Assembly (NCBI GenBank): GCA_964589145.1
Contig: CAZPSL010000066.1
Location: 1-6,670 of the forward strand
Direction of reading: 5' to 3'
DNA from: UBA11858 sp964589145
GTDB lineage: Bacteria > Chloroflexota > Anaerolineae > Anaerolineales > UBA11858
Length of the DNA stretch: 6,670 nucleotides
The notes beneath the pieces were generated by a model. The model was not told where the DNA came from and did not search any database. It saw nothing but the letters and a program-made list of their open reading frames with translations. Below are positions 1 through 5,107 of this stretch, one piece after another (position 1 is the stretch's first letter; each line of letters starts with the position of its first letter). The position numbers were made by a program, and so were the translations under genes.

Positions 1-18
1 TGCGTAGGTTTCGCGTAC

Positions 19-47
19 TGCACAATCGGGGAGTCTTCTGATAGAAT
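19..47 (+). promoter_or_regulatory. Candidate dnaA promoter (extended -10)
   Basis: TGCACA at 19-24 matches the sigma-70-type -35 TTGACA at 4 of 6 bases. A 17-base spacer follows, then TAGAAT at 42-47, which matches TATAAT at 5 of 6. A TG one base upstream of the -10 (39-40) makes it an extended -10. Transcription would start near 54 and give a leader of about 210 bases before dnaA. This is consensus matching only; a promoter closer to the gene cannot be excluded. Confidence 0.35.
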
Positions 48-183
48 GACAGCAGTTACTTCCCCCTGCCGACAAGGGCAGCCCACCAATGCGCTGCGGC
101 AAGCGACAGAATGCTCCTTACGACAGCCCGAGGCGCACCCCCAACAAACTATTCCTTGCATCGGTAATCTGAGTGTGTTTTCT

Positions 184-206
184 CTCACCACGCCGACATT
201 GGTGAG
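184..206. promoter_or_regulatory. Inverted repeat in the dnaA leader
   Basis: CTCACCA (184-190) and TGGTGAG (200-206) are perfect reverse complements separated by nine bases, about 60 bases upstream of the dnaA start. The geometry fits either a dyad-symmetric operator or a small hairpin in the leader transcript. There is no T-tract, so it is not an intrinsic terminator. GAGTGTGTTT (171-180) and GAGTGTAGTTT (204-214) flank it as an imperfect direct repeat. The binding factor is unknown. Confidence 0.35.
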
Positions 207-250
207 TGTAGTTTGAGTGCGCTGCCCACGGGGAAGAAGACCAAATTTGT

Positions 251-257
251 GAGGAGG
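251..257 (+). promoter_or_regulatory. Shine-Dalgarno site of dnaA
   Basis: GAGGAGG lies eight bases upstream of the ATG at 266. It is a strong anti-16S match at normal spacing and it fixes the dnaA start codon. Confidence 0.85.
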
Positions 258-265
258 AATGCCGC

Positions 266-1603
266 ATGAAAGCCACACAAGCCTGGCAGGTTGCCCTGGG
301 GCAACTTCAGATGGAGATGCCAAAAGCCGCCTTTGATACCTGGGTTCGGGATGCGGAACTGATCTCATACGAAGATGGTTCTTTCATCATCGGGGTACAA
401 AATGCTTACGCCCGCGACTGGCTGGAAAGCCGCCTTTCCAGCACAATCACCCGGCTGCTGACTGGCATTATGAATCGCACCGTGGAAGTGCGTTTCGTCG
501 TCTGGAGCAGCGACCCTGAAGAGGCCACGCCCCCCCCGCAGGCGGACACCGCTGAAGCGCCGTCCCCGGGGGAAAGTTCATCCATCAACCGGCGGTATAC
601 CTTCTCCAACTTCGTGGTCGGGGCAAGCAATCGGCTGGCACACGCCGCCTCGCTGGCCGTTGCCGAAAAACCGGCCCAGGCCTACAATCCGCTGTTCATC
701 TACGGGGGAGTCGGACTGGGAAAAACCCATTTACTCCATGCCATTGGCAACCAGTGCGCCCAAAACGGGCTGAACGTGCTCTACGTCTCCTCCGAGGAGT
801 TCACCAACGACCTGATTCACGCCATCCGCACGCACACTACCCAGGCTTTCCGCGAAAAATACCGCCGCACCGACGTGCTGCTGATCGACGACATCCAGTT
901 CATCGCCGGGAAGGAATCCACCCAGGAGGAGTTCTTTCACACCTTCAACACCCTGCACGGGCAGGACAAGCAGATTGTGATGACCTCCGACCGCCCCCCG
1001 AAGGCGATGAACACCCTCGAAGAACGGCTGCGCTCGCGTTTTGAGTGGGGCCTCACCGCCGACATCCAGCCGCCGGATTACGAAACCCGCGTCGCCATCC
1101 TGCGCTCGAAGGCAGAGCGTGCCGGGTACAACACCCCGGACGACATCATTGAAATCATCGCCCGCAAATTCCAGTCCAATATCCGCGAACTGGAGGGCGC
1201 GCTGACCCGCATTGTCGCTTACGCCGACCTGCGCGGCGTGCCGATGACCCCAGCACTGATTGACTCCGCTCTGGCGGACTTGCTGCCCCGGCGTACCGAA
1301 ATCAACGCCGAACAGGTGATCAGCACCGTCGCCAGTGCATACCACCTGCCCCCGGAGCGCATCCTGGGACGGGAGCGCTCCCGCCAGGTGGCGCTGCCCC
1401 GACAGATTGCCATGTACCTGATGCGGGAGGAGGGCAATATCTCCCTGCCGCAGATCGGCGAAGCCCTGGGCGGACGCGACCATACTACGGTGATGTACGG
1501 CTGCGAAAAGGTCGCTGACCTGATTGAACGCGACGATAAACTCCGCCGCCAGGTGATCGAGATCCGCGAGCAACTTTACGGGCAGACAAGCATCGCCGCC
1601 TGA
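266..1603 (+). CDS. dnaA: Chromosomal replication initiator protein DnaA
   Basis: DnaA is the AAA+ ATPase that binds DnaA boxes at oriC, oligomerises in the ATP form, melts the unwinding element and loads the helicase; it is also a transcription factor. The 445 residues match the usual length. Domain I (about 1-80) is a partner-binding region. Domain II (about 82-108) is a short linker rich in Pro, Glu and Ser. Domain III holds Walker A GGVGLGKT (147-154), Walker B VLLIDDIQF (204-212), sensor I around VMTSDRPP (238-245), box VII with the SRFEWGL arginine at 258, and sensor II NIRELEGALTR (305-315). Domain IV ends in the DNA-binding signature GGRDHTTVMYGCEKV (402-416). All key residues are present, so it should be active. 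It is monocistronic here: an intrinsic terminator follows and dnaN is absent. Autoregulation is plausible but no clear DnaA box is seen in the leader. Confidence 0.98.
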   Translation: MKATQAWQVALGQLQMEMPKAAFDTWVRDAELISYEDGSFIIGVQNAYARDWLESRLSSTITRLLTGIMNRTVEVRFVVWSSDPEEATPPPQADTAEAPSPGESSSINRRYTFSNFVVGASNRLAHAASLAVAEKPAQAYNPLFIYGGVGLGKTHLLHAIGNQCAQNGLNVLYVSSEEFTNDLIHAIRTHTTQAFREKYRRTDVLLIDDIQFIAGKESTQEEFFHTFNTLHGQDKQIVMTSDRPPKAMNTLEERLRSRFEWGLTADIQPPDYETRVAILRSKAERAGYNTPDDIIEIIARKFQSNIRELEGALTRIVAYADLRGVPMTPALIDSALADLLPRRTEINAEQVISTVASAYHLPPERILGRERSRQVALPRQIAMYLMREEGNISLPQIGEALGGRDHTTVMYGCEKVADLIERDDKLRRQVIEIREQLYGQTSIAA

Positions 1604-1623
1604 GAACCCTGCACATCCCCTGG

Positions 1624-1673
1624 CATCCGGTTGGAGCGCTGGCCTTCCCGCTTCAACCGGATGTTGTTTTTTT
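1624..1673 (+). terminator. Intrinsic terminator of dnaA
   Basis: A 15-base arm CATCCGGTTGGAGCG (1624-1638) pairs with CGCTTCAACCGGATG (1649-1663), with 14 Watson-Crick pairs and one G-U. The loop is 10 bases. TTG and then seven Ts (1667-1673) follow. It lies 21 bases after the dnaA stop, so dnaA transcription should end here. In the leftward direction there is no T-tract. Confidence 0.92.
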
Positions 1674-1677
1674 ACGA

Positions 1678-1932
1678 GGGGCGTGATTAATCACGCCCTT
1701 ACCGCCATCATTTTTTGCACACACGGCAAGTAGAGGCGTGATTAATCACGCCCTTACCGCCATCATTTTTTGCACACACGACAAGCAGGGGCGTGATTAA
1801 TCGTCCCCCATTCATCATTTTTTGCACACACGGCAAGCAGGGGCGTGATTAATCGTCCCCCATTCATCATTTTTTGCACACACGACAAGCAGGGGCGTGA
1901 TTAATCACGCCCCTACCATCATTTTTTGCGCA
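1678..1932. repeat. Five-copy tandem array of a palindromic unit
   Basis: Five units each combine a palindromic core and a conserved linker. The core contains GATTAATC; in copies 1, 2 and 5 it is GGCGTGATTAATCACGCC, perfect over 20, 18 and 24 bases respectively. Core centres lie near 1688, 1743, 1798, 1850 and 1902, giving periods of 55, 55, 52 and 52. Copies 3 and 4 replace the right arm ATCACGCCC with ATCGTCCCC. Linkers share CATCATTTTTTGCACACACG followed by (G/A)CAAG. The fifth linker is the 3' end of the convergent membrane-protein gene, with its TGA stop. Linkers are as conserved as cores, so this is not a CRISPR array. No ORF spans it. GC-rich, TAC-flanked palindromes are common dispersed repeats in some bacteria; a tandem, phased set is unusual. 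Confidence 0.95.
1891..1914. repeat. Longest perfect palindrome, just past the transporter stop
   Basis: This core of the fifth unit is perfectly self-complementary over 24 bases and sits four bases beyond the stop of the leftward membrane-protein gene. In RNA from that gene it would form a hairpin of about 10 pairs. No U-tract follows on that strand. It could slow exonucleases or terminate weakly, but it is not a canonical intrinsic terminator. Confidence 0.6.
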
Positions 1933-3142
1933 AACGCACATACAGGTTCCTGAAACGCTGCGCCCCCGTCTCCCAGGGGTATGCGCTGTCCTCCAGGGCA
2001 AGTTCCTGTTCCGGCCAGGGGTCGAGGTCGAGCATCTTCCGCAGGGCATAGCGCCCGATTAGAACTACGGAGGCCAGCACGGGGGCAGCCAGCACAATCC
2101 CGATCAAACCCATCAGGTTGGCGGCGATAATCGCGGCCACGAGAATCGCTGCGGGGTGAATGCCCAGCGTCTCCCCCAGAACACGCGGCGAGATCAGGTT
2201 GTCAAAAATCTGGTTCAAGACGATCAAAGTCCCCACAACAAGCAGCGTGTACTCCCAGGGGGGCATATTCAGGTAATTAATCTGAAAATAAGCCACCAAA
2301 GCCACGACTGCCCAGGTGACAACCGGCCCGATGTAGGGGATAAAACGTGCCAGCCCCGCCAACAATGCCAGCGCCAAGGCGTACCGCGTTCCCAAGGCAC
2401 CCAGAACGATGCCGGTCAGCACCAATGCCAGGGTAAACAAAATCACCTGTCCGCGCAAAAACGCGTTCCAGATAATGCCCAGTTCCCGCCTCAGGCGACA
2501 AAGATCATCCCCCATGCCGGGAATCTCCACTCCCAGCCAGTTTCTGGACATTCGCGGCAAATCGAGCAGCAGAAAGTAAGCCGTCACAATCACAAACAGA
2601 GTCCAGCCCAGAGTGGATACCGTCTGCGATGCCACCGCTGCCAGCAGGCCCCCCGCCTGACCGAGCATCGGCTGTACTGCGGCGAGGATCTGCTCCGCCA
2701 GGGCGGGGAGGTTGGCCTCAGCCAGGTACTGCGAAAAATCAATCTGATACGGGCCAACAATATAGGTTTGTGAAGGCAAGTTCTCCAGCATCTCCGGTAA
2801 ACTGGTTAAGAAACGGTTGAGAACCCGCACCAAACTCTGAAACTGCTGCACCAGTGCAAACCCGGTCGCGGTGAACAACAAAATTAGCACAATCACCAAA
2901 AGCATAAAAACCAGGTTCACCGCCATTCGCCAGGTCAGCCAGGTTGTGCCGCTCAGCCGCTCGACCAGCGGTTGCAGCAAATAGGTAAGCATGAACACCA
3001 AAATCAGCGGCCCAACCAGGAAGCGGAAACGTACAATCAGTGCGCCGACAACCGCCACAAAAGTCAGCCCAACTACCAGTTTCGTAGTCGGACTCCAGGG
3101 ACGGGATGGGGTCGGGGAAGTTTTCGGCGAGTTGTCAGCCAT
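1919..3142 (-). CDS. AI-2E family (PF01594-type) polytopic membrane protein
   Basis: This 407-residue integral membrane protein has the layout of the AI-2E/YdiK/PerM permease family. Members include exporters of small molecules, Na+(Li+)/H+ antiporters and proteins of unknown substrate, so the substrate is not assigned. Hydrophobic segments lie near 21-37, 42-57, 74-98, 176-194, 230-250, 254-283, 298-312 and 331-363. The long soluble stretch between the third and fourth (about 99-175) is typical. Family motifs are ARFIPYIGPVV (265-275) and DNLISPRVLGETLGIHP (314-330). The C-terminus is basic (RLRKK). The start ATG overlaps the sortase stop as TGATG with no good Shine-Dalgarno, which implies translational coupling. 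The last codons, AAA AAA TGA, form part of the downstream repeat unit. Confidence 0.93.
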   Translation of the reverse strand: MADNSPKTSPTPSRPWSPTTKLVVGLTFVAVVGALIVRFRFLVGPLILVFMLTYLLQPLVERLSGTTWLTWRMAVNLVFMLLVIVLILLFTATGFALVQQFQSLVRVLNRFLTSLPEMLENLPSQTYIVGPYQIDFSQYLAEANLPALAEQILAAVQPMLGQAGGLLAAVASQTVSTLGWTLFVIVTAYFLLLDLPRMSRNWLGVEIPGMGDDLCRLRRELGIIWNAFLRGQVILFTLALVLTGIVLGALGTRYALALALLAGLARFIPYIGPVVTWAVVALVAYFQINYLNMPPWEYTLLVVGTLIVLNQIFDNLISPRVLGETLGIHPAAILVAAIIAANLMGLIGIVLAAPVLASVVLIGRYALRKMLDLDPWPEQELALEDSAYPWETGAQRFRNLYVRLRKK

Positions 3143-4047
3143 CAGCGACTGCCGCTCTCTAACCGCCCCTGAACCACAATCCGCTGCGTATCTACCATGT
3201 AAGGATAACAGGAGATCAGCGTTACCATCGGTTCGGCAGTCTGTTCCATCACCTGGACATCGGTCGGCGCTACAACCTGTGAATTGACGACCACGTACGT
3301 GTAGGCGCGCTGATTTGTGTGCAAGATGATCTCATCCCCCGGTTTGAGTTTATCCAGGTGACGGAAAATTTCGCCGTAAACATCGTTGTGCGCCGAAAGC
3401 ACCACGTTACCGGCTTCGCCGGGGTCTGCTGAAGTGATGTTTTGTCCCACGCCTTTCTTCAACTGCTCCGGCCCATCCCCCTGAACAACCGGCGCATCCA
3501 CCCCGATGGCCGGGATTTGAATACGGTTGGTCTGATTCGGGCCAGGGGTGGGAATGGGCACCTCAGCCATTGACTGCACCAGCGGGCGCAGATGTTCGGG
3601 AATTTCGTCCCAGTTGAAGCGCGTCCCCCCTTCGGCATTCGGCGGCGTGTGACCCGAAGGCAGCACCACCGCCTTGATAATCGGCGTGGGCGTCAGGGTG
3701 GGCAGTTCCAGTGCCTGGGCGACCTCCTGATTCAACTCCTGAATCACCTCCAGGCCGTTGAACAACACAAAAACCAGCCCCACCACCGCCAGCACCTCCA
3801 CCGTTAGCAGAAAACCATCCAGCACCCTGCGGCGGCGCGGTTTGAGCCCTGCCGCAGGCTCTTCCACAAGCAAATCCGAACGCATCTCCCTTAACGATGG
3901 CGATTCCAGATCCGGAACCACCGAGACCGCCCGCCCGGTTTTGCGATAATATTCCAGACGATCCTGACGGGTGGCGCGGCGCTTTTCTACCAACAGGCGA
4001 CGAAGTTCCTCTATGGTCAGGTCTTCAGGGCGTTTCCGGCGGAACAT
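3142..4047 (-). CDS. Membrane-anchored sortase (class D/E-like transpeptidase)
   Basis: Sortases cleave an LPXTG-like sorting signal and transfer the protein to an acceptor amine outside the cell. The 301 residues comprise a basic cytoplasmic N-terminus with a helical, charged stretch (11-38), one transmembrane helix (about 77-97, N-in), a Pro/Thr-rich spacer (115-170) and a C-terminal sortase beta-barrel (about 173-296). Candidate catalytic residues are His220 in SAHND, Cys280 in TLISCYPY and Arg289 in TQRIVVQG. GEIFRHLDKLKPGDEI (225-240) is the usual strand-turn before the active-site cysteine. The common TLxTC motif reads TLISC here, a conservative Thr-to-Ser change. No Shine-Dalgarno is evident before the ATG. 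It lies 35 bases after the pentapeptide gene and overlaps the next gene by one base. No substrate with a sorting signal is encoded in the window, so it is an orphan here. Confidence 0.93.
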   Translation of the reverse strand: MFRRKRPEDLTIEELRRLLVEKRRATRQDRLEYYRKTGRAVSVVPDLESPSLREMRSDLLVEEPAAGLKPRRRRVLDGFLLTVEVLAVVGLVFVLFNGLEVIQELNQEVAQALELPTLTPTPIIKAVVLPSGHTPPNAEGGTRFNWDEIPEHLRPLVQSMAEVPIPTPGPNQTNRIQIPAIGVDAPVVQGDGPEQLKKGVGQNITSADPGEAGNVVLSAHNDVYGEIFRHLDKLKPGDEIILHTNQRAYTYVVVNSQVVAPTDVQVMEQTAEPMVTLISCYPYMVDTQRIVVQGRLESGSR

Positions 4048-4082
4048 GAACGAATCCGTTTTTATCAGAGCAAAAGTTGATT

Positions 4083-4559
4083 TTATCCGGTGCGCTTGAC
4101 TTGTGCGTGTTGGGACATGCCAACCGTCCCATCCGGCAGTGTCGCCCCGCGCAGCACGGTATCGGTCAGGTTTGCGCCAGTTAAATCCGCCTGGCGCAGG
4201 TTGCTGCCAAACAAGTTGGCCCGCGAAAGGTTCGCATCCAGCAGGTTGGCACGAACCAAACTGGCACCCTCGATCTTTGCCCCCGCCAGGTTTGCCCGCA
4301 CAAAGCGGGCACTGTACAGGTTGGCGTGTGACAAATTGGCTCCGGCAAGATTAGCGTTGTTCAACACAGCACCTTCCAGGTTCGCTCTTTCCAGATTGGC
4401 CCGCGTCAGGTTCGTCCCGGTCAGGTTGGCGCCTTCCAGATCAGCCCCCGAAAGGTCGGCGCGCGAAAGGTTCAGACCGCTCAAATCTACCCCGCTGAGC
4501 CATAACGGCCCCGGCCTGTTCAGCAAGTCCAAAATTTGCCAACGAGTCAGTTCAGCCAT
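4083..4559 (-). CDS. Pentapeptide-repeat protein (24 pentads)
   Basis: After a short amphipathic N-terminus (MAELTRWQILDLLNRPG), residues 24-143 divide without interruption into 24 pentapeptides of the A(D/N)LXX type, for example ADLSG, ANLTG, ANLER and ANLSR. Four pentads make one coil, so this predicts a right-handed quadrilateral beta-helix of six full turns. The central position is Leu except for a Phe (ARFVR) and an Ile (AKIEG). A short polar tail follows (144-158). There is no signal peptide or membrane segment, so it is probably cytosolic. Related folds include the gyrase-protecting DNA mimics Qnr and MfpA, but most family members have no known role and nothing here shows gyrase binding. 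The start is supported by GGAGGT five bases upstream. It is the first gene of the probable leftward operon with the sortase and AI-2E-family genes. Confidence 0.95.
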   Translation of the reverse strand: MAELTRWQILDLLNRPGPLWLSGVDLSGLNLSRADLSGADLEGANLTGTNLTRANLERANLEGAVLNNANLAGANLSHANLYSARFVRANLAGAKIEGASLVRANLLDANLSRANLFGSNLRQADLTGANLTDTVLRGATLPDGTVGMSQHAQVKRTG

Positions 4560-4564
4560 TTTTT

Positions 4565-4570
4565 ACCTCC
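4565..4570 (-). promoter_or_regulatory. Shine-Dalgarno site of the pentapeptide gene
   Basis: On the minus strand, GGAGGT is followed by five As and then the ATG. It is a full-strength site and fixes the start at 4559. Confidence 0.85.
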
Positions 4571-4599
4571 ATTGGGTTGACAGGCAATTCCGATGTCCA

Positions 4600-4628
4600 A
4601 TTATACCCTAACTCAGGACGCCAATGAA
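4600..4628 (-). promoter_or_regulatory. Promoter of the pentapeptide-sortase-transporter operon
   Basis: On the minus strand a perfect TATAAT (-10) occupies 4600-4605, about 40 bases upstream of the pentapeptide start. With a 17-base spacer the -35 is TTCATT (4623-4628), a weak 3 of 6 match to TTGACA. Transcription would start near 4593, leaving a leader of roughly 33 bases with the Shine-Dalgarno site. This is the only good promoter seen for the three leftward genes. Confidence 0.55.
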
Positions 4629-4696
4629 AAAAGCGCAAGCAAAGGGGTGTACCAAATGTTGTAGCAATTCCTATTTGTTTCCCTCGCCCCGCGCAC

Positions 4697-4729
4697 AAGA
4701 CTGGCAGTCCTGGCAGGACTGCCAGTCTT
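4697..4729. repeat. Inverted repeat with 16-base arms and one-base centre
   Basis: AAGACTGGCAGTCCTG (4697-4712) and CAGGACTGCCAGTCTT (4714-4729) are perfect reverse complements around a single G at 4713. Within each arm GGCAGTCC/GGACTGCC repeats the same motif. As RNA it would be one long hairpin with a small loop. No T-tract follows on either strand, so a terminator is unlikely. It resembles a dispersed palindromic (REP-type) element. Confidence 0.85.
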
Positions 4730-4770
4730 CATTTTGCGAACAGGACAAGCACCGAACACCCCGCCCCGAC

Positions 4771-4792
4771 GGGGGGAGGGTTGGGTGGGGGG
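4771..4792 (+). other. G-quadruplex motif with 1-2 base loops
   Basis: Four G-runs of 6, 3, 3 and 6 are separated by loops A, TT and T. This satisfies the G3+N1-7 rule with very short loops, usually the most stable class. It lies in the non-coding region between divergent genes, roughly 170 bases upstream of the leftward operon promoter. Folding is predicted from the pattern only. Confidence 0.7.
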
Positions 4793-4802
4793 AACACCGG
4801 CG

Positions 4803-4855
4803 TTCTACATCTTTTGCCCGCACCCCAAGCAAAGAGGCAGGCAAAAGACGTAGAA
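4803..4855. repeat. Inverted repeat with 16-base arms, 21-base centre
   Basis: TTCTACATCTTTTGCC (4803-4818) is the reverse complement of GGCAAAAGACGTAGAA (4840-4855) at 15 of 16 positions. The 21-base centre is partly C- and A-rich. The element is 53 bases long, with no T-tract and no obvious target-site duplication. It could be a small dispersed element or a remnant of one. Confidence 0.75.
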
Positions 4856-4890
4856 ATTGAACAAAATTCAGCATTGCATTGTCGAGTGTG

Positions 4891-4945
4891 CCCCCGGCCC
4901 CGCCCCCTACTCTCACCCCTAACCCGTCTCCCACAGGGAGAGGGG
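4891..4945. repeat. C-tract and CTCCC/GGGAG palindrome
   Basis: C-runs at 4891-4895, 4898-4901, 4903-4907, 4916-4919 and 4923-4925 lead into TCTCCC-ACA-GGGAGA, a six-pair hairpin, followed by GGGG. The CTCACCCCTAACCC...CTCCC...GGGAGAGGGG pattern resembles a very common class of intergenic GC-rich repeat. It is a partial inverted match of the G-rich stretch at 4771-4792. The minus strand falls just short of the standard G-quadruplex rule because one loop is eight bases. Confidence 0.55.
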
Positions 4946-4983
4946 AACCAAAGCGGAAATTTTGGGGAGGGGTGTAGTTGGCA

Positions 4984-5022
4984 GGTGTGTGTGCGGCGCA
5001 CGAAGTGCGCCGCACACACACC
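4984..5022. repeat. 18-bp perfect hairpin with GAA triloop
   Basis: GGTGTGTGTGCGGCGCAC (4984-5001) and GTGCGCCGCACACACACC (5005-5022) are perfect reverse complements separated only by GAA. This is the most stable simple hairpin in the window. No T-tract follows on either strand. It could extrude as a cruciform, act as an RNA stability element, or be a dispersed repeat. Confidence 0.9.
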
Positions 5023-5035
5023 GAAGAGCCCAGTT

Positions 5036-5087
5036 CCCCCTTCCCTGGGGAGTGCGAAGCCTGCCCGAAGGGTGAGGGGGGATGGGG
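5036..5087. repeat. GC-rich imperfect palindromic stretch
   Basis: CCCCCTTCCCT (5036-5046) faces GGGTGAGGGGGG (5070-5081) as an imperfect inverted repeat, followed by GATGGGG. It has the same composition and style as the elements to its left and is probably another degenerate dispersed repeat. No protein or RNA function is visible. Confidence 0.4.
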
Positions 5088-5107
5088 CTTCAGAATACCA
5101 CAGTTCG

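Noticed and set aside
731..1573. 280-codon open frame on the minus strand inside dnaA
   Set aside because: It lies entirely antisense to a fully intact DnaA with all AAA+ and DNA-binding motifs. Its product is a biased Gly/Val/Asp/Gln-rich string with no recognisable domain, typical of a GC-rich antisense shadow.
1678..1932. CRISPR array
   Set aside because: The intervening segments are nearly identical to one another, the period is 52-55 bases with a palindromic core, and there are no cas genes. It is a tandem repeat.
1867..2049. 60-codon minus-strand frame ending in the array
   Set aside because: It overlaps the end of the membrane-protein gene in another frame and ends in the repeat-derived VCKK-stop. 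It is a by-product of the array.
3142..4047. LPXTG-type substrate encoded next to the sortase
   Set aside because: No product in the window has an LPXTG-like motif followed by a hydrophobic helix and basic tail. The neighbours are a beta-helix protein and a polytopic membrane protein.
4090..4611. 173-codon plus-strand frame antisense to the pentapeptide gene
   Set aside because: The five-residue periodicity seen in it is the reverse complement of the pentapeptide repeats. The minus-strand gene has a promoter, a Shine-Dalgarno site and a perfect family pattern.
5047..5087. Second G-quadruplex motif on the plus strand
   Set aside because: Only three closely spaced G-runs (5070-5072, 5076-5081, 5084-5087) exist; the fourth lies about 19 bases away, outside the standard loop limit.
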